Below are positions 1 through 6,947 of a stretch of DNA of 17,529 nt, piece after piece. Positions within the stretch are counted from its first letter, which is position 1. Each line of letters begins with the position of its first letter. The translations under genes and the position numbers were made by a program. Below the pieces are notes generated by a model. It was not told where the DNA came from, did not search any database, and saw only the letters and a program-made list of their open reading frames with translations. Origin of the DNA: DAOTXK01 sp034435395 (GTDB lineage Bacteria; Chloroflexota; Anaerolineae; Aggregatilineales; Ch27); assembly GCA_034435395.1 (NCBI GenBank), contig DAOTXK010000371.1:1-17529 (forward strand), in the 5' to 3' direction.

Positions 1-1
1 C

Positions 2-21
2 CGTCGGACTGGGGTCCGACG
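2..21. repeat. short perfect hairpin at window edge
   Basis: Positions 2-9 (CGTCGGAC) pair exactly with 14-21 (GTCCGACG) around a 4-base loop (TGGG), and a CTAC follows. It lies 47 bases beyond the stop codon of the toxin gene on the minus strand. There is no T-tract visible on either side, so it is better read as a dispersed GC-rich palindrome than as a proven terminator, although it could help end the toxin transcript. The window edge cuts the context. Confidence 0.5.
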
Positions 22-68
22 CTACACGGGGTCCGCATGGTTTAGCCTCACATCACCGCTGCCGCCCG

Positions 69-446
69 CTAATACGGCAGGCGGGCCAGATCGCCCAGCA
101 GCGGCGTAAAATGTTTCAGGTCGCAGGTATACAGCGGAACCCCCAGACGATGGCTGACCGCGGCGATCAAACAGTCCATCGCTTCCAGGTCGCGGCTCAG
201 GTGAAAACGCAACAACTGGCGGATCGCCCAATCGACATCCTGAGACATCACGTCGATCCGTTCGAAGCGGCGTAACAAACGCAGCGCCGCCCGTTCCGCA
301 CGCCGGTTGGAGGCACCTTCGATGATCTCCAGCCAGACGATAGCCGAGACGCCTAACTGCCCCTGCTGGGACAACCAGGTTTCGGCGGGCGGATACCCGC
401 GCAGCAAATCAACGACAATCGCCGTATCCACCAGGGCCACTACCAC
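69..446 (-). CDS. PIN-domain ribonuclease toxin (VapC family)
   Basis: Small 125-residue PIN-domain protein, the usual length for VapC toxins, which are Mg-dependent RNases held inactive by a partner antitoxin. The acidic residues expected for the metal site are visible: D7 in the VDTAIVVDLL start, E40 in WLEIIEGA, D91 in AMDCLIAA and D109 in YTCDLKHF. The start is taken as GTG at 446, which overlaps the TAG stop of the upstream antitoxin by a few bases, so the two are translationally coupled; a second GTG at 440 is possible. A purine-rich stretch (GGAAAGA) lies about ten bases upstream. The RNA target cannot be told from the sequence. The family call is firm; calling it a functional toxin is inference from the operon context. 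Confidence 0.85.
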   Translation of the reverse strand: MVVALVDTAIVVDLLRGYPPAETWLSQQGQLGVSAIVWLEIIEGASNRRAERAALRLLRRFERIDVMSQDVDWAIRQLLRFHLSRDLEAMDCLIAAVSHRLGVPLYTCDLKHFTPLLGDLARLPY

Positions 447-724
447 GAGCGTCGTTCTTTCCGTTGGCGACGCCGATCTTCGACCCAGGTCTGGCCGTCA
501 ACGATGTCCAGATCGCGCCAGCTGCCAGTCAACCCGTCCGCCACAATCGCCGCACCGGCCGTCGGTTGCGTCTGCATCAGGCGCTCGATTTCTTCATCGG
601 TCAACGGCTCGCCCGCTGCTGGCTCTATGCGCACCCGGACCTCGCCAGGGGGCAACCCTGCCGGCAGATCGACCTCCAGCTTGCCTTCCTGCGTAATCCG
701 TCCTGATAGCTCAATGGTCTCCAT
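440..724 (-). CDS. putative antitoxin partner of the PIN toxin
   Basis: 94-residue protein encoded immediately before, and overlapping, the PIN-domain gene, which is the usual antitoxin position. The N-terminal half (METIELSGRITQEGKLEVDL, then a PAGLPPGEVRVRIE stretch) reads as a small beta-rich module seen in many short Chloroflexota and cyanobacterial proteins next to PIN genes. The C-terminal tail is tryptophan-containing and very basic (DRRRQRKERRSW), suitable for contacting the toxin or DNA. A GGGAGA lies about eight bases before the ATG at 724. I do not recognise a named antitoxin superfamily with certainty (not clearly MazE, Phd or RHH); the role is inferred from position, size and charge pattern. 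Such antitoxins usually autoregulate their operon, but no clear operator was found in the 63 bases upstream. Confidence 0.75.
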   Translation of the reverse strand: METIELSGRITQEGKLEVDLPAGLPPGEVRVRIEPAAGEPLTDEEIERLMQTQPTAGAAIVADGLTGSWRDLDIVDGQTWVEDRRRQRKERRSW

Positions 725-787
725 CCCGCCATTCTCCCGCTAAATCTGAAGCCTGACTCTATACGACTCATCCTTTCCAGGACGCCC

Positions 788-1450
788 TCACGCCGGGCCG
801 CGCTGGCCGTAGACGTTCTGGTACCGGTCAAACAGCCGGTCCAGGTTTTCCGGCGAGATGGGGATCGGCTGGCCCATTTGCAGCGCCAGCCAGGCGGTGG
901 CCGCGCTGTCTTCGCACATCACCGCCGCCTTAACCGCCGCCTCTGCCGTCTCGCCGATGGTGAACACGCCGTGGTTCTGCAACAGGCAGGCCCGGCTGCG
1001 GTGGCCGGTCAGCGTTTCCACCACGATCTGGCCGATCTCCTGGCCGCCGATCAGGGCGAAGCCGCCGCAGGGAATCGGCCCGCCGAACTCGTCTCCCATG
1101 CCGGTCAGAAAACACGGAATCTCGCGGCCCAGCGCGGCAAAGGCGGTGGCATAACGGGAATGGGTGTGCACCACGCCGCAGACGTGCGGCATGTGGCGGT
1201 AAATGTAACAGTGGGACGCGGTGTCCGACGACGGCGTGTAGTCGCCCTCAACCACCTCCCCGTCGAGGTTGACCACCACCATGCTCGCCGGGGTGAGTTC
1301 CGGGAAGCGCAGGCCGCTGGGTTTGATCACCACCAGGCCGGTCTCCGGGTCGCGGGCGCTGACATTGCCCATGCTCCACACGGCCAGGCCGTTCCGGGGC
1401 AGCTCCTGGTGCAATGCACAAACTTCCTCGCGCAGAGCCTTTAGCTTCAT
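788..1450 (-). CDS. araD: L-ribulose-5-phosphate 4-epimerase (class II aldolase family)
   Basis: Converts L-ribulose 5-phosphate to D-xylulose 5-phosphate, the last step of L-arabinose entry into the pentose phosphate pathway; cytoplasmic, metal-dependent. With the ATG at 1450 the protein has 220 residues and the key residues fall at D76 (PSSDTASH), H95 and H97 (VVHTHSR), and H160 (LLQNHGVF), the first three matching the numbering known for E. coli AraD. GNVSA near residue 28 and the IKPSG motif near 43 (phosphate binding) are also present. That ATG has GGGGAG about eight bases upstream and is preferred over the GTG at 1456, which overlaps the araB stop. The protein lacks the longer insert before the last histidine found in E. 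coli AraD. L-fuculose- or other sugar-phosphate aldolases share this fold; the adjacent ribulokinase makes AraD the best call. Confidence 0.9.
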   Translation of the reverse strand: MKLKALREEVCALHQELPRNGLAVWSMGNVSARDPETGLVVIKPSGLRFPELTPASMVVVNLDGEVVEGDYTPSSDTASHCYIYRHMPHVCGVVHTHSRYATAFAALGREIPCFLTGMGDEFGGPIPCGGFALIGGQEIGQIVVETLTGHRSRACLLQNHGVFTIGETAEAAVKAAVMCEDSAATAWLALQMGQPIPISPENLDRLFDRYQNVYGQRGPA

Positions 1451-1452
1451 GA

Positions 1453-3105
1453 TCACTCTCCCCGCGCCTCGCTCCTGATCTTCTTGAGGCGCTTCATCAC
1501 GTTATTCTGGCCGCGCCCAAAGTAATCGTACAGAATCCTGTAGTCGGCATACAGCCGGTCATAAACCGCCTGGTTGGCCGGGATCGGCGTCTCCACCCGG
1601 TCCTGGAGTTTACCCATCTTCACTGCCGCGGCCTGGATGTCGGGGTATACGCCGGCAGCCACGGCAGCGTGCATGGCCGAGCCGAGGGCGGTCGCCTGCG
1701 CCGAGCCGGAAAACTTGAGCCGCTTGCCGGTCACATCGGCGTAAATCCGGACCAGCAGCTGGTTTTTCTCCGGCAGGCCGCCGGCCAGCACCAGCTCGTT
1801 GACCGAGATGCCGCGCTCCTCAAAGGCCTCAATGATGATGCGCGTGCCGTAAGCGGTGGCCTCGATCAGCGCCCGGTAGATGTCCGGGGCGCGGGTGAGC
1901 AACGTCGCGCCGAGCAGCAGCCCGGTCAGGTCGGCGTCGACCAGCACGGAGCGGTTGCCGTTCCACCAGTCCAGGGCCAGCAGGCCGTGCTCGCCCGGTT
2001 TCTGGCGGGCCGCTTCTTTCTCCAGGTACTGGTGCAGGTCCATCCCGGCGGCGGCGGCAGCCTGGTGATATTCCGGCGGCACAGCGTGGTCCACAAACCA
2101 GGCTAAGATGTCGCCCACGCCGCTCTGCCCGGCCTCATAGCCGTACAGACCGGGGATGATGCCGCCCTTCACCACGCCGCACATGCCGTCCACTTCCTGC
2201 AAGTCCTCGCCGATGATCATGTGGCAGATCGACGTGCCCATGATCATGACCATGCTGCCAGGGCCGGTGACTTTGACGGCCGGCGGCGTGACGTGCGCGT
2301 CCACGTTGGCCACGGCCACGGCGATGCCTTCCGGCAGGCCGGTCCAGGCAGCGGCCTGAGCCGTCAGCTCGCCCGCCTTATCGCCCAGCTCGGCAAATTC
2401 GCGCTTCATTTTTTCGTCCACCACATCAGCAAAACGCGGATCGAGGGCGGCGAAGTATTCGCGCGGCGGGTACTGGCCGTCCTGGACGATGGCCTTGTAA
2501 CCGGCGGTGCAGGTGTTGCGGGTCTCCACGCCGGTGAGCTGCCAGACCACCCAGTCCGCCCCTTCGATCAGGCGGTCCGCCGCCGCGTAAACCTCCGGCG
2601 CTTCCTTCAGGATTTGCAGCGCCTTGCTGAAGAACCACTCCGACGAAATTTTGCCGCCGTATCGCTTGAGCCACTCCTGATTCATCTTACGGGCGGTCTC
2701 GTTGATCAGGTCGGCCATGGGCTGGGCGGCGTGGTGCTTCCACAGTTTGACCCAGGCGTGAGGGTTGTCGCGCCATTCGGGCAGCACACACAGGGGTGTG
2801 CCGTCGGCCTTGGTGGGCATCATGGTGCAGGCGGTGAAGTCGATGCCGATGCCGACCACCTCCTTCGGGTCGACGCCGCTCTGCCGGAGCACCGCCGGCA
2901 CCGCCTGCTTAAAGACCTCGATATAATCCATCGGGTCCTGCAAAGCCCAGGCCGGTGGCAGCGGTTTGTCGCTGCCGGGGAGATGTTCGTCGATCACGCC
3001 GTTGCGGTACTCATGGACGGCGGTGGCAACCTCGCGCCCGTCGCGGGTATCAACAAGCACCGCCCGTCCCGATTCGGTGCCAAAGTCGATGCCGATCGTG
3101 TACAT
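1453..3105 (-). CDS. araB: ribulokinase (FGGY carbohydrate kinase)
   Basis: Phosphorylates L-ribulose with ATP to L-ribulose 5-phosphate. At 550 residues from the ATG at 3105 it has the usual AraB length. Diagnostic stretches: IGIDFGTESGRAVLVD at residues 4-19 (phosphate-1 loop of the FGGY fold), LPPAWALQDPMDYIE around 49-63, GIDFTACTMMPTKADG around 87-102, and the C-terminal ATP-site segment LAGGLPEKN followed by SAQATALGSAMHAAVAAG. An upstream in-frame start at 3204 would add 33 residues with no family similarity, placing the Met-Tyr-Thr-Ile start first; AGAGG precedes it by about 13 bases. The stop codon overlaps the alternative araD start, so the two form one operon. araA (isomerase) is not in the window, so the L-ribulose source must lie elsewhere. 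Confidence 0.95.
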   Translation of the reverse strand: MYTIGIDFGTESGRAVLVDTRDGREVATAVHEYRNGVIDEHLPGSDKPLPPAWALQDPMDYIEVFKQAVPAVLRQSGVDPKEVVGIGIDFTACTMMPTKADGTPLCVLPEWRDNPHAWVKLWKHHAAQPMADLINETARKMNQEWLKRYGGKISSEWFFSKALQILKEAPEVYAAADRLIEGADWVVWQLTGVETRNTCTAGYKAIVQDGQYPPREYFAALDPRFADVVDEKMKREFAELGDKAGELTAQAAAWTGLPEGIAVAVANVDAHVTPPAVKVTGPGSMVMIMGTSICHMIIGEDLQEVDGMCGVVKGGIIPGLYGYEAGQSGVGDILAWFVDHAVPPEYHQAAAAAGMDLHQYLEKEAARQKPGEHGLLALDWWNGNRSVLVDADLTGLLLGATLLTRAPDIYRALIEATAYGTRIIIEAFEERGISVNELVLAGGLPEKNQLLVRIYADVTGKRLKFSGSAQATALGSAMHAAVAAGVYPDIQAAAVKMGKLQDRVETPIPANQAVYDRLYADYRILYDYFGRGQNNVMKRLKKIRSEARGE

Positions 3106-3273
3106 GATGGTTGACCATCCTCTATATATAGGGTAGCCGATCGATTTGGGTGTGGTTAGAGTTTGCCTACAATATACGATATTCGCAACCGAACCAGGTT
3201 CCAATGAAGAACGCCATTAAAATCACCACTATCAATCACCTTTGCTACGGTTCCCAACCAGGAGGATATAACA
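3106..3273. promoter_or_regulatory. divergent araB / esterase control region
   Basis: This 168-bp gap separates araBD (minus) from the esterase (plus). On the plus strand TTGGGT at 3146-3151 is followed after 16 bases by TACAAT at 3168-3173, a plausible promoter for the esterase. A 13-bp inverted repeat, AATAT-ACG-ATATT at 3171-3183, overlaps that -10 and contains a minus-strand TATATT that could serve araB. Further palindromes are GAACC-A-GGTTC at 3191-3201 and GATGGT-TG-ACCATC at 3106-3119, the latter lying between the araB ribosome site and its start codon. CCGATCGATTTGGG at 3137-3150, read on the minus strand, agrees at 10 of 14 positions with the second palindrome upstream of lacI. Which of these is an operator is inference; the promoter hexamers are approximate matches. 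Confidence 0.45.
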
Positions 3274-4242
3274 ATGCCGTTCTTTGACAAGCCGCTGGAG
3301 GAGCTTCGTTTCTACAAACCGGAGCGGGAGGAGCCGCCCGACTTCGACGCCTTTTGGGCGGAGACCCTGGCCGAGGCCCGCCAGCATCCCCTCCAGGCGA
3401 CGTTTGAGCCGGTTGACTACGGCCTGAAAACGGTGAGCGCCTACGATGTGACCTTCGCCGGGTACGGCGGCCAGCCGGTCAAGGGCTGGTTCCTGCTGCC
3501 AGCGGGGGCGGAAGGTCCGCTGCCCTGCGTGGTGGAGTACCTGGGTTATGGCGGCGGGCGCGGCTTCCCTACCAACTGGCTGTTCTGGCCGAGCATGGGT
3601 TACGCCTCCCTGGTGATGGACACCCGCGGCCAGGGCAGCGCCTGGCTGCACGGCGACACGCCCGATCTGCCGGAAGGCGCTAATCCGTTTTATCCCGGCT
3701 TTATGACGCAGGGCATCCTCGACCCCCATACCTACTACTATCGCCGCGTGTTCACCGACGCCGTGCGGGCCATCGAGGCCGCCCGCAGCCACCCCGCCGT
3801 GGACGCGGCGCGCGTCGCCGCCACCGGGGGCAGCCAGGGCGGCGGGATCACCCTGGCCGTCAGCAGCCTGGTGCCGGACCTTCCCGTCGCCATGCCGGAC
3901 GTGCCCTTCCTCTGCCACTACCGCCGCGCCACCGAGATCACCGACCGCCATCCCTACCAGGAGATCGTCCAGTACCTGGCCATCCACCGCGACAAGCTGG
4001 ACACGGTGTTTCACACCCTGTCCTACTTCGACGGCGTGAACTTCGCCGCCCGTTCCCAGGCGCGGGCGCTGTACTCCACGGCCCTGATGGACATGACCTG
4101 CCCACCCTCCACGGTTTTCGCCGCCTACAACCATCTGAACGCGCCCAAGGACATCAAGGTCTATACCTACAACCAGCACGAGGGCGGGCGCGACCACCAT
4201 CAGCTGGAGAAGGTCCGTTTTTTGAACCGCCTGTGGGGGTAG
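3274..4242 (+). CDS. acetyl xylan esterase / cephalosporin-C deacetylase (AXE1, CE7 type)
   Basis: Alpha/beta-hydrolase of 322 residues, the size of known CE7 enzymes (about 320). It removes acetyl groups from short xylo-oligosaccharides. The probable catalytic triad is visible: S187 in TGGSQGGG, D273 in ALMDMTCPPSTVFAAYN, and H302 in YNQHEGG. The RGQG motif at about residues 118-121 is the conserved oxyanion/structural motif of the family, and the opening FDKPLEELRFYKP is typical. There is no signal peptide, so it should act in the cytoplasm on imported, acetylated oligosaccharides, in agreement with the sugar importer downstream. An AGGAGGAT lies eight bases before the ATG. It is transcribed alone: a terminator follows within 30 bases, and araB diverges upstream. 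Confidence 0.92.
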   Translation: MPFFDKPLEELRFYKPEREEPPDFDAFWAETLAEARQHPLQATFEPVDYGLKTVSAYDVTFAGYGGQPVKGWFLLPAGAEGPLPCVVEYLGYGGGRGFPTNWLFWPSMGYASLVMDTRGQGSAWLHGDTPDLPEGANPFYPGFMTQGILDPHTYYYRRVFTDAVRAIEAARSHPAVDAARVAATGGSQGGGITLAVSSLVPDLPVAMPDVPFLCHYRRATEITDRHPYQEIVQYLAIHRDKLDTVFHTLSYFDGVNFAARSQARALYSTALMDMTCPPSTVFAAYNHLNAPKDIKVYTYNQHEGGRDHHQLEKVRFLNRLWG

Positions 4243-4271
4243 GCGCTGACAACAGCCAGAAAGACATATGA

Positions 4272-4303
4272 GGGCGACCGCTGGGGGGTCGCCCCTGGTT
4301 TTT
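4272..4303 (+). terminator. intrinsic terminator after the esterase gene
   Basis: GGGCGACC at 4272-4279 pairs perfectly with GGTCGCCC at 4287-4294 around a seven-base loop, followed after four bases by a run of five T (4299-4303). This lies 30 bases past the esterase stop and separates it from the lacI promoter. The hairpin itself resembles the dispersed GTAGGGGCGACC-type palindromes common in Chloroflexota, so it may be a repeat recruited as a terminator. Confidence 0.85.
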
Positions 4304-4384
4304 CCCTCGCCTGGCTGGACACCGGCCCGGCTTTGGGCATATTGCCGATTCAGATGCGGTAGATCGACAAGCCAGACCCGGCAG

Positions 4385-4413
4385 TTGACTTCCAAAATGT
4401 TTTGGATTATCCT
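4385..4413 (+). promoter_or_regulatory. lacI-gene promoter with operator in the spacer
   Basis: TTGACT at 4385-4390 (five of six matches to the -35 consensus) is followed by a 17-base spacer and TATCCT at 4408-4413 (four of six to the -10). The expected transcription start is near 4420, giving a leader of roughly 70 bases before the GTG start. The spacer is occupied by the 14-bp palindrome described separately, so a bound regulator would block RNA polymerase directly. The hexamers are seen in the sequence; promoter activity is inferred. Confidence 0.6.
4392..4405. promoter_or_regulatory. LacI-type operator, site 1 (inside promoter)
   Basis: CCAAAATGTTTTGG: two perfect 6-base arms (CCAAAA / TTTTGG) around a central TG. 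It lies wholly between the -35 and -10 hexamers of the lacI promoter. Size and symmetry suit a LacI-family dimer, and the gene 87 bases downstream encodes one, so autorepression is the simplest reading. Confidence 0.6.
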
Positions 4414-4423
4414 TAGAATACAC

Positions 4424-4437
4424 CCAAAACCTTTCGG
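4424..4437. promoter_or_regulatory. LacI-type operator, site 2 (downstream of start site)
   Basis: CCAAAACCTTTCGG agrees with site 1 at 11 of 14 positions, including the outer CCAAAA and GG. Its start is exactly 32 bp from that of site 1, about three helical turns, so two dimers would sit on the same face of the DNA. It begins a few bases after the predicted transcription start. A functional role is inferred from similarity and spacing. Confidence 0.5.
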
Positions 4438-4492
4438 ATCGCGGCCAGTTTAAGTCTATATCTTGTTGTTTGTTGTGGAGCGGAGTCCTTTT

Positions 4493-5518
4493 GTGCGGGT
4501 TACCCTAAAGGACCTGGCGGAGGAAACCGGTTATTCGATCACCACTGTTTCGCGGGCGCTGGCCGGGTATAGCGATGTCTCCCCTCACACCCGCCAAGTC
4601 ATCCTGGATGCGGCGCGCCGTCTGGGATACCAGCCCAACCTGCTGGCGCGCCAGTTGCAGAGCCGCCGCACCGACACTTTAGGGTTGGTGCTCCCATCCT
4701 ACGGCCCCAGTTTCGCCGACGCTTTTTTCTGTGAATTCCTGGCGGGCGTGGGCAGCGCCGCCAACCACCTGTCCTACGATCTGCTGCTCTCCACCGAGGT
4801 CGCCGAGCCGGAGGAACTGACCGTCTACAAGCGTATGGTCGGCGGGGGCCGGGTCGATGGCATGATCGTCATCCGCACCTGGCGGCACGACCCGCGCATC
4901 CTGTACCTGCATGAGGCGGGGCTGCCGTTCGTCGCCTTTGGCCGCAGCGAGACCGATTTCCCGTTCAGTTACGTGGACGTGGATGGCGAACTGGGGTTGC
5001 GGCTGCTGAGCCAGCATTTCATCGACCGGGGCCATCGGCGGATCGGTTATGTATCGGCGGCGGACCACTTTATGTTCGCCAGGCACCGGCTGGCCGGGTA
5101 CCGGCAGGCGCTGGCCGCTAACGGCCTGCCGTTTGACCCGCAACTGGTCGTCACCGGCGACATGACGCAGCAGAGCGGCCTGGAAGGCGGCCGGCAACTG
5201 CTCCAACAGGAGCCGCGCCCCACGGCTATCCTGGCCGCCAATGACCTGATGGCGCTGGGCGTGATGATGGCGGTTCGCCAGCGAGGGTTGCGCGTCGGCC
5301 TGGATGTGGCCGTGGGCGGTTACGATGACACGCCGCTGGCCCGCCACGCCGACCCTCCCCTGACCAGCGTTCACCAGCCGATCTTTGCCATCGGGCAGCA
5401 AATCTGCCAGTTGTTGATCGAGCAGATTCGGTCCGCGCAGTTTACCCCCGTTCAGCATCTGTTGGAGCCAACGCTGATCGTGCGGGAATCGAGCGGGCCG
5501 GACCTGGCGGCCTCGTGA
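4493..5518 (+). CDS. LacI/GalR-family transcriptional regulator
   Basis: DNA-binding repressor or activator that responds to a sugar. The N-terminal helix-turn-helix (VTLKDLAEETGYSITTVSRA) and hinge helix (PNLLARQLQSRRT) are classic, followed by a periplasmic-binding-protein-like ligand domain from about residue 55 to the end (GLVLPS, DGMIVI, ILAANDLMALGVMMAVRQRGL, VGGYDDTPLA, TSVHQP). The start is set at GTG 4493 because a GGAG lies seven bases upstream and the result, MRVTLKDLAEE, fits the family; the longer frame from TTG 4463 adds ten residues without a good ribosome site. This gives 341 residues. It heads the importer gene cluster, 104 bases before the binding-protein gene, and two palindromes in its own promoter suggest autoregulation. 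The effector is probably the imported sugar or a breakdown product. Confidence 0.93.
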   Translation: MRVTLKDLAEETGYSITTVSRALAGYSDVSPHTRQVILDAARRLGYQPNLLARQLQSRRTDTLGLVLPSYGPSFADAFFCEFLAGVGSAANHLSYDLLLSTEVAEPEELTVYKRMVGGGRVDGMIVIRTWRHDPRILYLHEAGLPFVAFGRSETDFPFSYVDVDGELGLRLLSQHFIDRGHRRIGYVSAADHFMFARHRLAGYRQALAANGLPFDPQLVVTGDMTQQSGLEGGRQLLQQEPRPTAILAANDLMALGVMMAVRQRGLRVGLDVAVGGYDDTPLARHADPPLTSVHQPIFAIGQQICQLLIEQIRSAQFTPVQHLLEPTLIVRESSGPDLAAS

Positions 5519-5622
5519 AGTGACCGGGTTTAGCCAAGGAGGTGCCTATCGAGCCTGACCGACGAGCCCCCCGTCCGCTCTCTAGCCAACAGTTTATTAG
5601 CGTTACTTGAGGGAGGAAAAAC

Positions 5623-6906
5623 ATGAACCGTCGGATGCTGCTGCTGACCATCGTAGCCCTGTTGCTGACCGTGTCCCTGGCGAGCGCCCAGGGCGGCGTG
5701 AACTTCTTCGGCACCCAGTTCTCGCCGGTGGAGGAAGGTGAGAAGTTCCGCGCCATCCTGGCCGACTTCGGCGACGTAGAATACTTTAGCCAGTTACAGG
5801 AAGGCCAGCTGATTGACCAGTTGAAGGCTGAGGCGGAAGCGGGCGCAGGCGAGATCGACCTGGTCGGCATCCTGCATGGCGGCTATCCCTCTCTGGTGGA
5901 AGCCGACTTGCTGGTGGACCTCACCGATCTGCTGGAGGAGCTGGAAGCCGACCGCGACCTGGCTGATGCCTTCGTCGAGCTGGGCCTGATGGGCTCCGAA
6001 GACTATCAGTATTACATCCCCTGGATGCAGGCCACCTACATCATGGCCGCGCATGTCGACGCGCTGGACTACCTGCCGGAAGGGGCCGACCTCAACGCCC
6101 TGACCTGGGATCAGCTGGCGGAGTGGGCCAAGAACATCAAAGATGAGACCGGCCAGGCCCGCCTCGGCTTCCCGGTGGGCGAGGGCGGCCTGTGGCACCG
6201 CTTCATGGAGGGGTACATCTATCCGTCGTACACCGGCGGCATGGTGACCCAGTTCAAGAGCGAGGCCGCCGTCGAGATGTTCCAGTTCCTGGTGGACCTG
6301 TGGCCCTACGTGCACGAGCAGTCGATCACCTACTCCCAGATGCAGGAGCCGCTGCTGGCGGGTGAAGTCTGGGTGGCCTTCGACCACACCGCCCGCCTGA
6401 TCAATGCCTTCCGCGAGGAACCCGATAACTTTGTGGCCTTCCCGGCCCCCGCCGGGCCAGCCGGTCGCGGCTTCATGCCGGTGATCGTCGGCCTGTCCAT
6501 CCCCAAGACCGCCCCCAACCCCGAAGGCGCGATGGAACTGATCGACTTCCTGACCACGCCGGAGGTCCAGGCCCGCGTCTTGCAGGACCTGGCCTTCTTC
6601 CCGGTGGTGGCCGGGGTGGACGTGGAAGAGCTGCCGGTCGAGGTCGCCATCGAAGCGGGCGCGGTGAACGCGCAGGCCACCGCTGAGGACGCGCTGCCGG
6701 CGCTGTTGCCGGTCGGCCTGGGCGAGCGCGGTGGCGAGATCAACGGGATCTTCCGCGCGGTGTTCTCGCGCATCGTGCTGGACGGCGAGGACATCGAAAC
6801 CGTGCTGGAGGAGGAAGCCGCCAACTTGCAGGCCCTGCTGGACGACACCGGCGCGGCCTGCTGGCCGCCCGACCCGCCCAGCGAGGGGATTTGCCAGGTG
6901 GAGTGA
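5623..6906 (+). CDS. sugar ABC transporter substrate-binding protein (CUT1)
   Basis: Extracytoplasmic sugar-binding protein of 427 residues, family 1 of extracellular solute-binding proteins. Residues 1-22 form a signal peptide: basic MNRR, hydrophobic core LLLTIVALLLTVSLA, and an ASA-Q site for signal peptidase I after A22. There is no lipobox cysteine, unlike most binding proteins of monoderm-type cells. The later part has typical family segments (YYIPWMQATYIMAAHVDALDYL; ALTWDQLAEWAKNI; GEVWVAFDH; IPKTAPNPEGAMELIDFLTT with VQARVLQ). The mature protein is acidic. Two cysteines near the C-terminus (C413 and C424, AACWPPDPPSEGICQVE) could form a disulfide. GGGAGG precedes the ATG by about seven bases. 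It is followed at once by a hairpin and then two permeases and an ATPase. The ligand is not shown by sequence; a pentose oligosaccharide is likely from context. Confidence 0.9.
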   Translation: MNRRMLLLTIVALLLTVSLASAQGGVNFFGTQFSPVEEGEKFRAILADFGDVEYFSQLQEGQLIDQLKAEAEAGAGEIDLVGILHGGYPSLVEADLLVDLTDLLEELEADRDLADAFVELGLMGSEDYQYYIPWMQATYIMAAHVDALDYLPEGADLNALTWDQLAEWAKNIKDETGQARLGFPVGEGGLWHRFMEGYIYPSYTGGMVTQFKSEAAVEMFQFLVDLWPYVHEQSITYSQMQEPLLAGEVWVAFDHTARLINAFREEPDNFVAFPAPAGPAGRGFMPVIVGLSIPKTAPNPEGAMELIDFLTTPEVQARVLQDLAFFPVVAGVDVEELPVEVAIEAGAVNAQATAEDALPALLPVGLGERGGEINGIFRAVFSRIVLDGEDIETVLEEEAANLQALLDDTGAACWPPDPPSEGICQVE

Positions 6907-6947
6907 GCGGCGGCTATCCAGTAGCGCTATCGCTCGGTAAAATGGCT

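Noticed and set aside
4268..4453. Short plus-strand frame in the gap before lacI
   Set aside because: It crosses the terminator, promoter and both operator palindromes and encodes nothing recognisable.
5585..5601. Imperfect palindrome GCCAACAGTTTATTAGC upstream of the binding-protein gene as an operator
   Set aside because: Arms carry several mismatches and only about 8 of 14 bases fit the lacI sites.
5535..5610. Strong ribosome-site-like AAGGAGGTG and a 23-codon open stretch between lacI and the binding-protein gene
   Set aside because: The only in-frame GTG is part of the AAGGAGGTG itself, so spacing is impossible; the stretch has no recognisable product.
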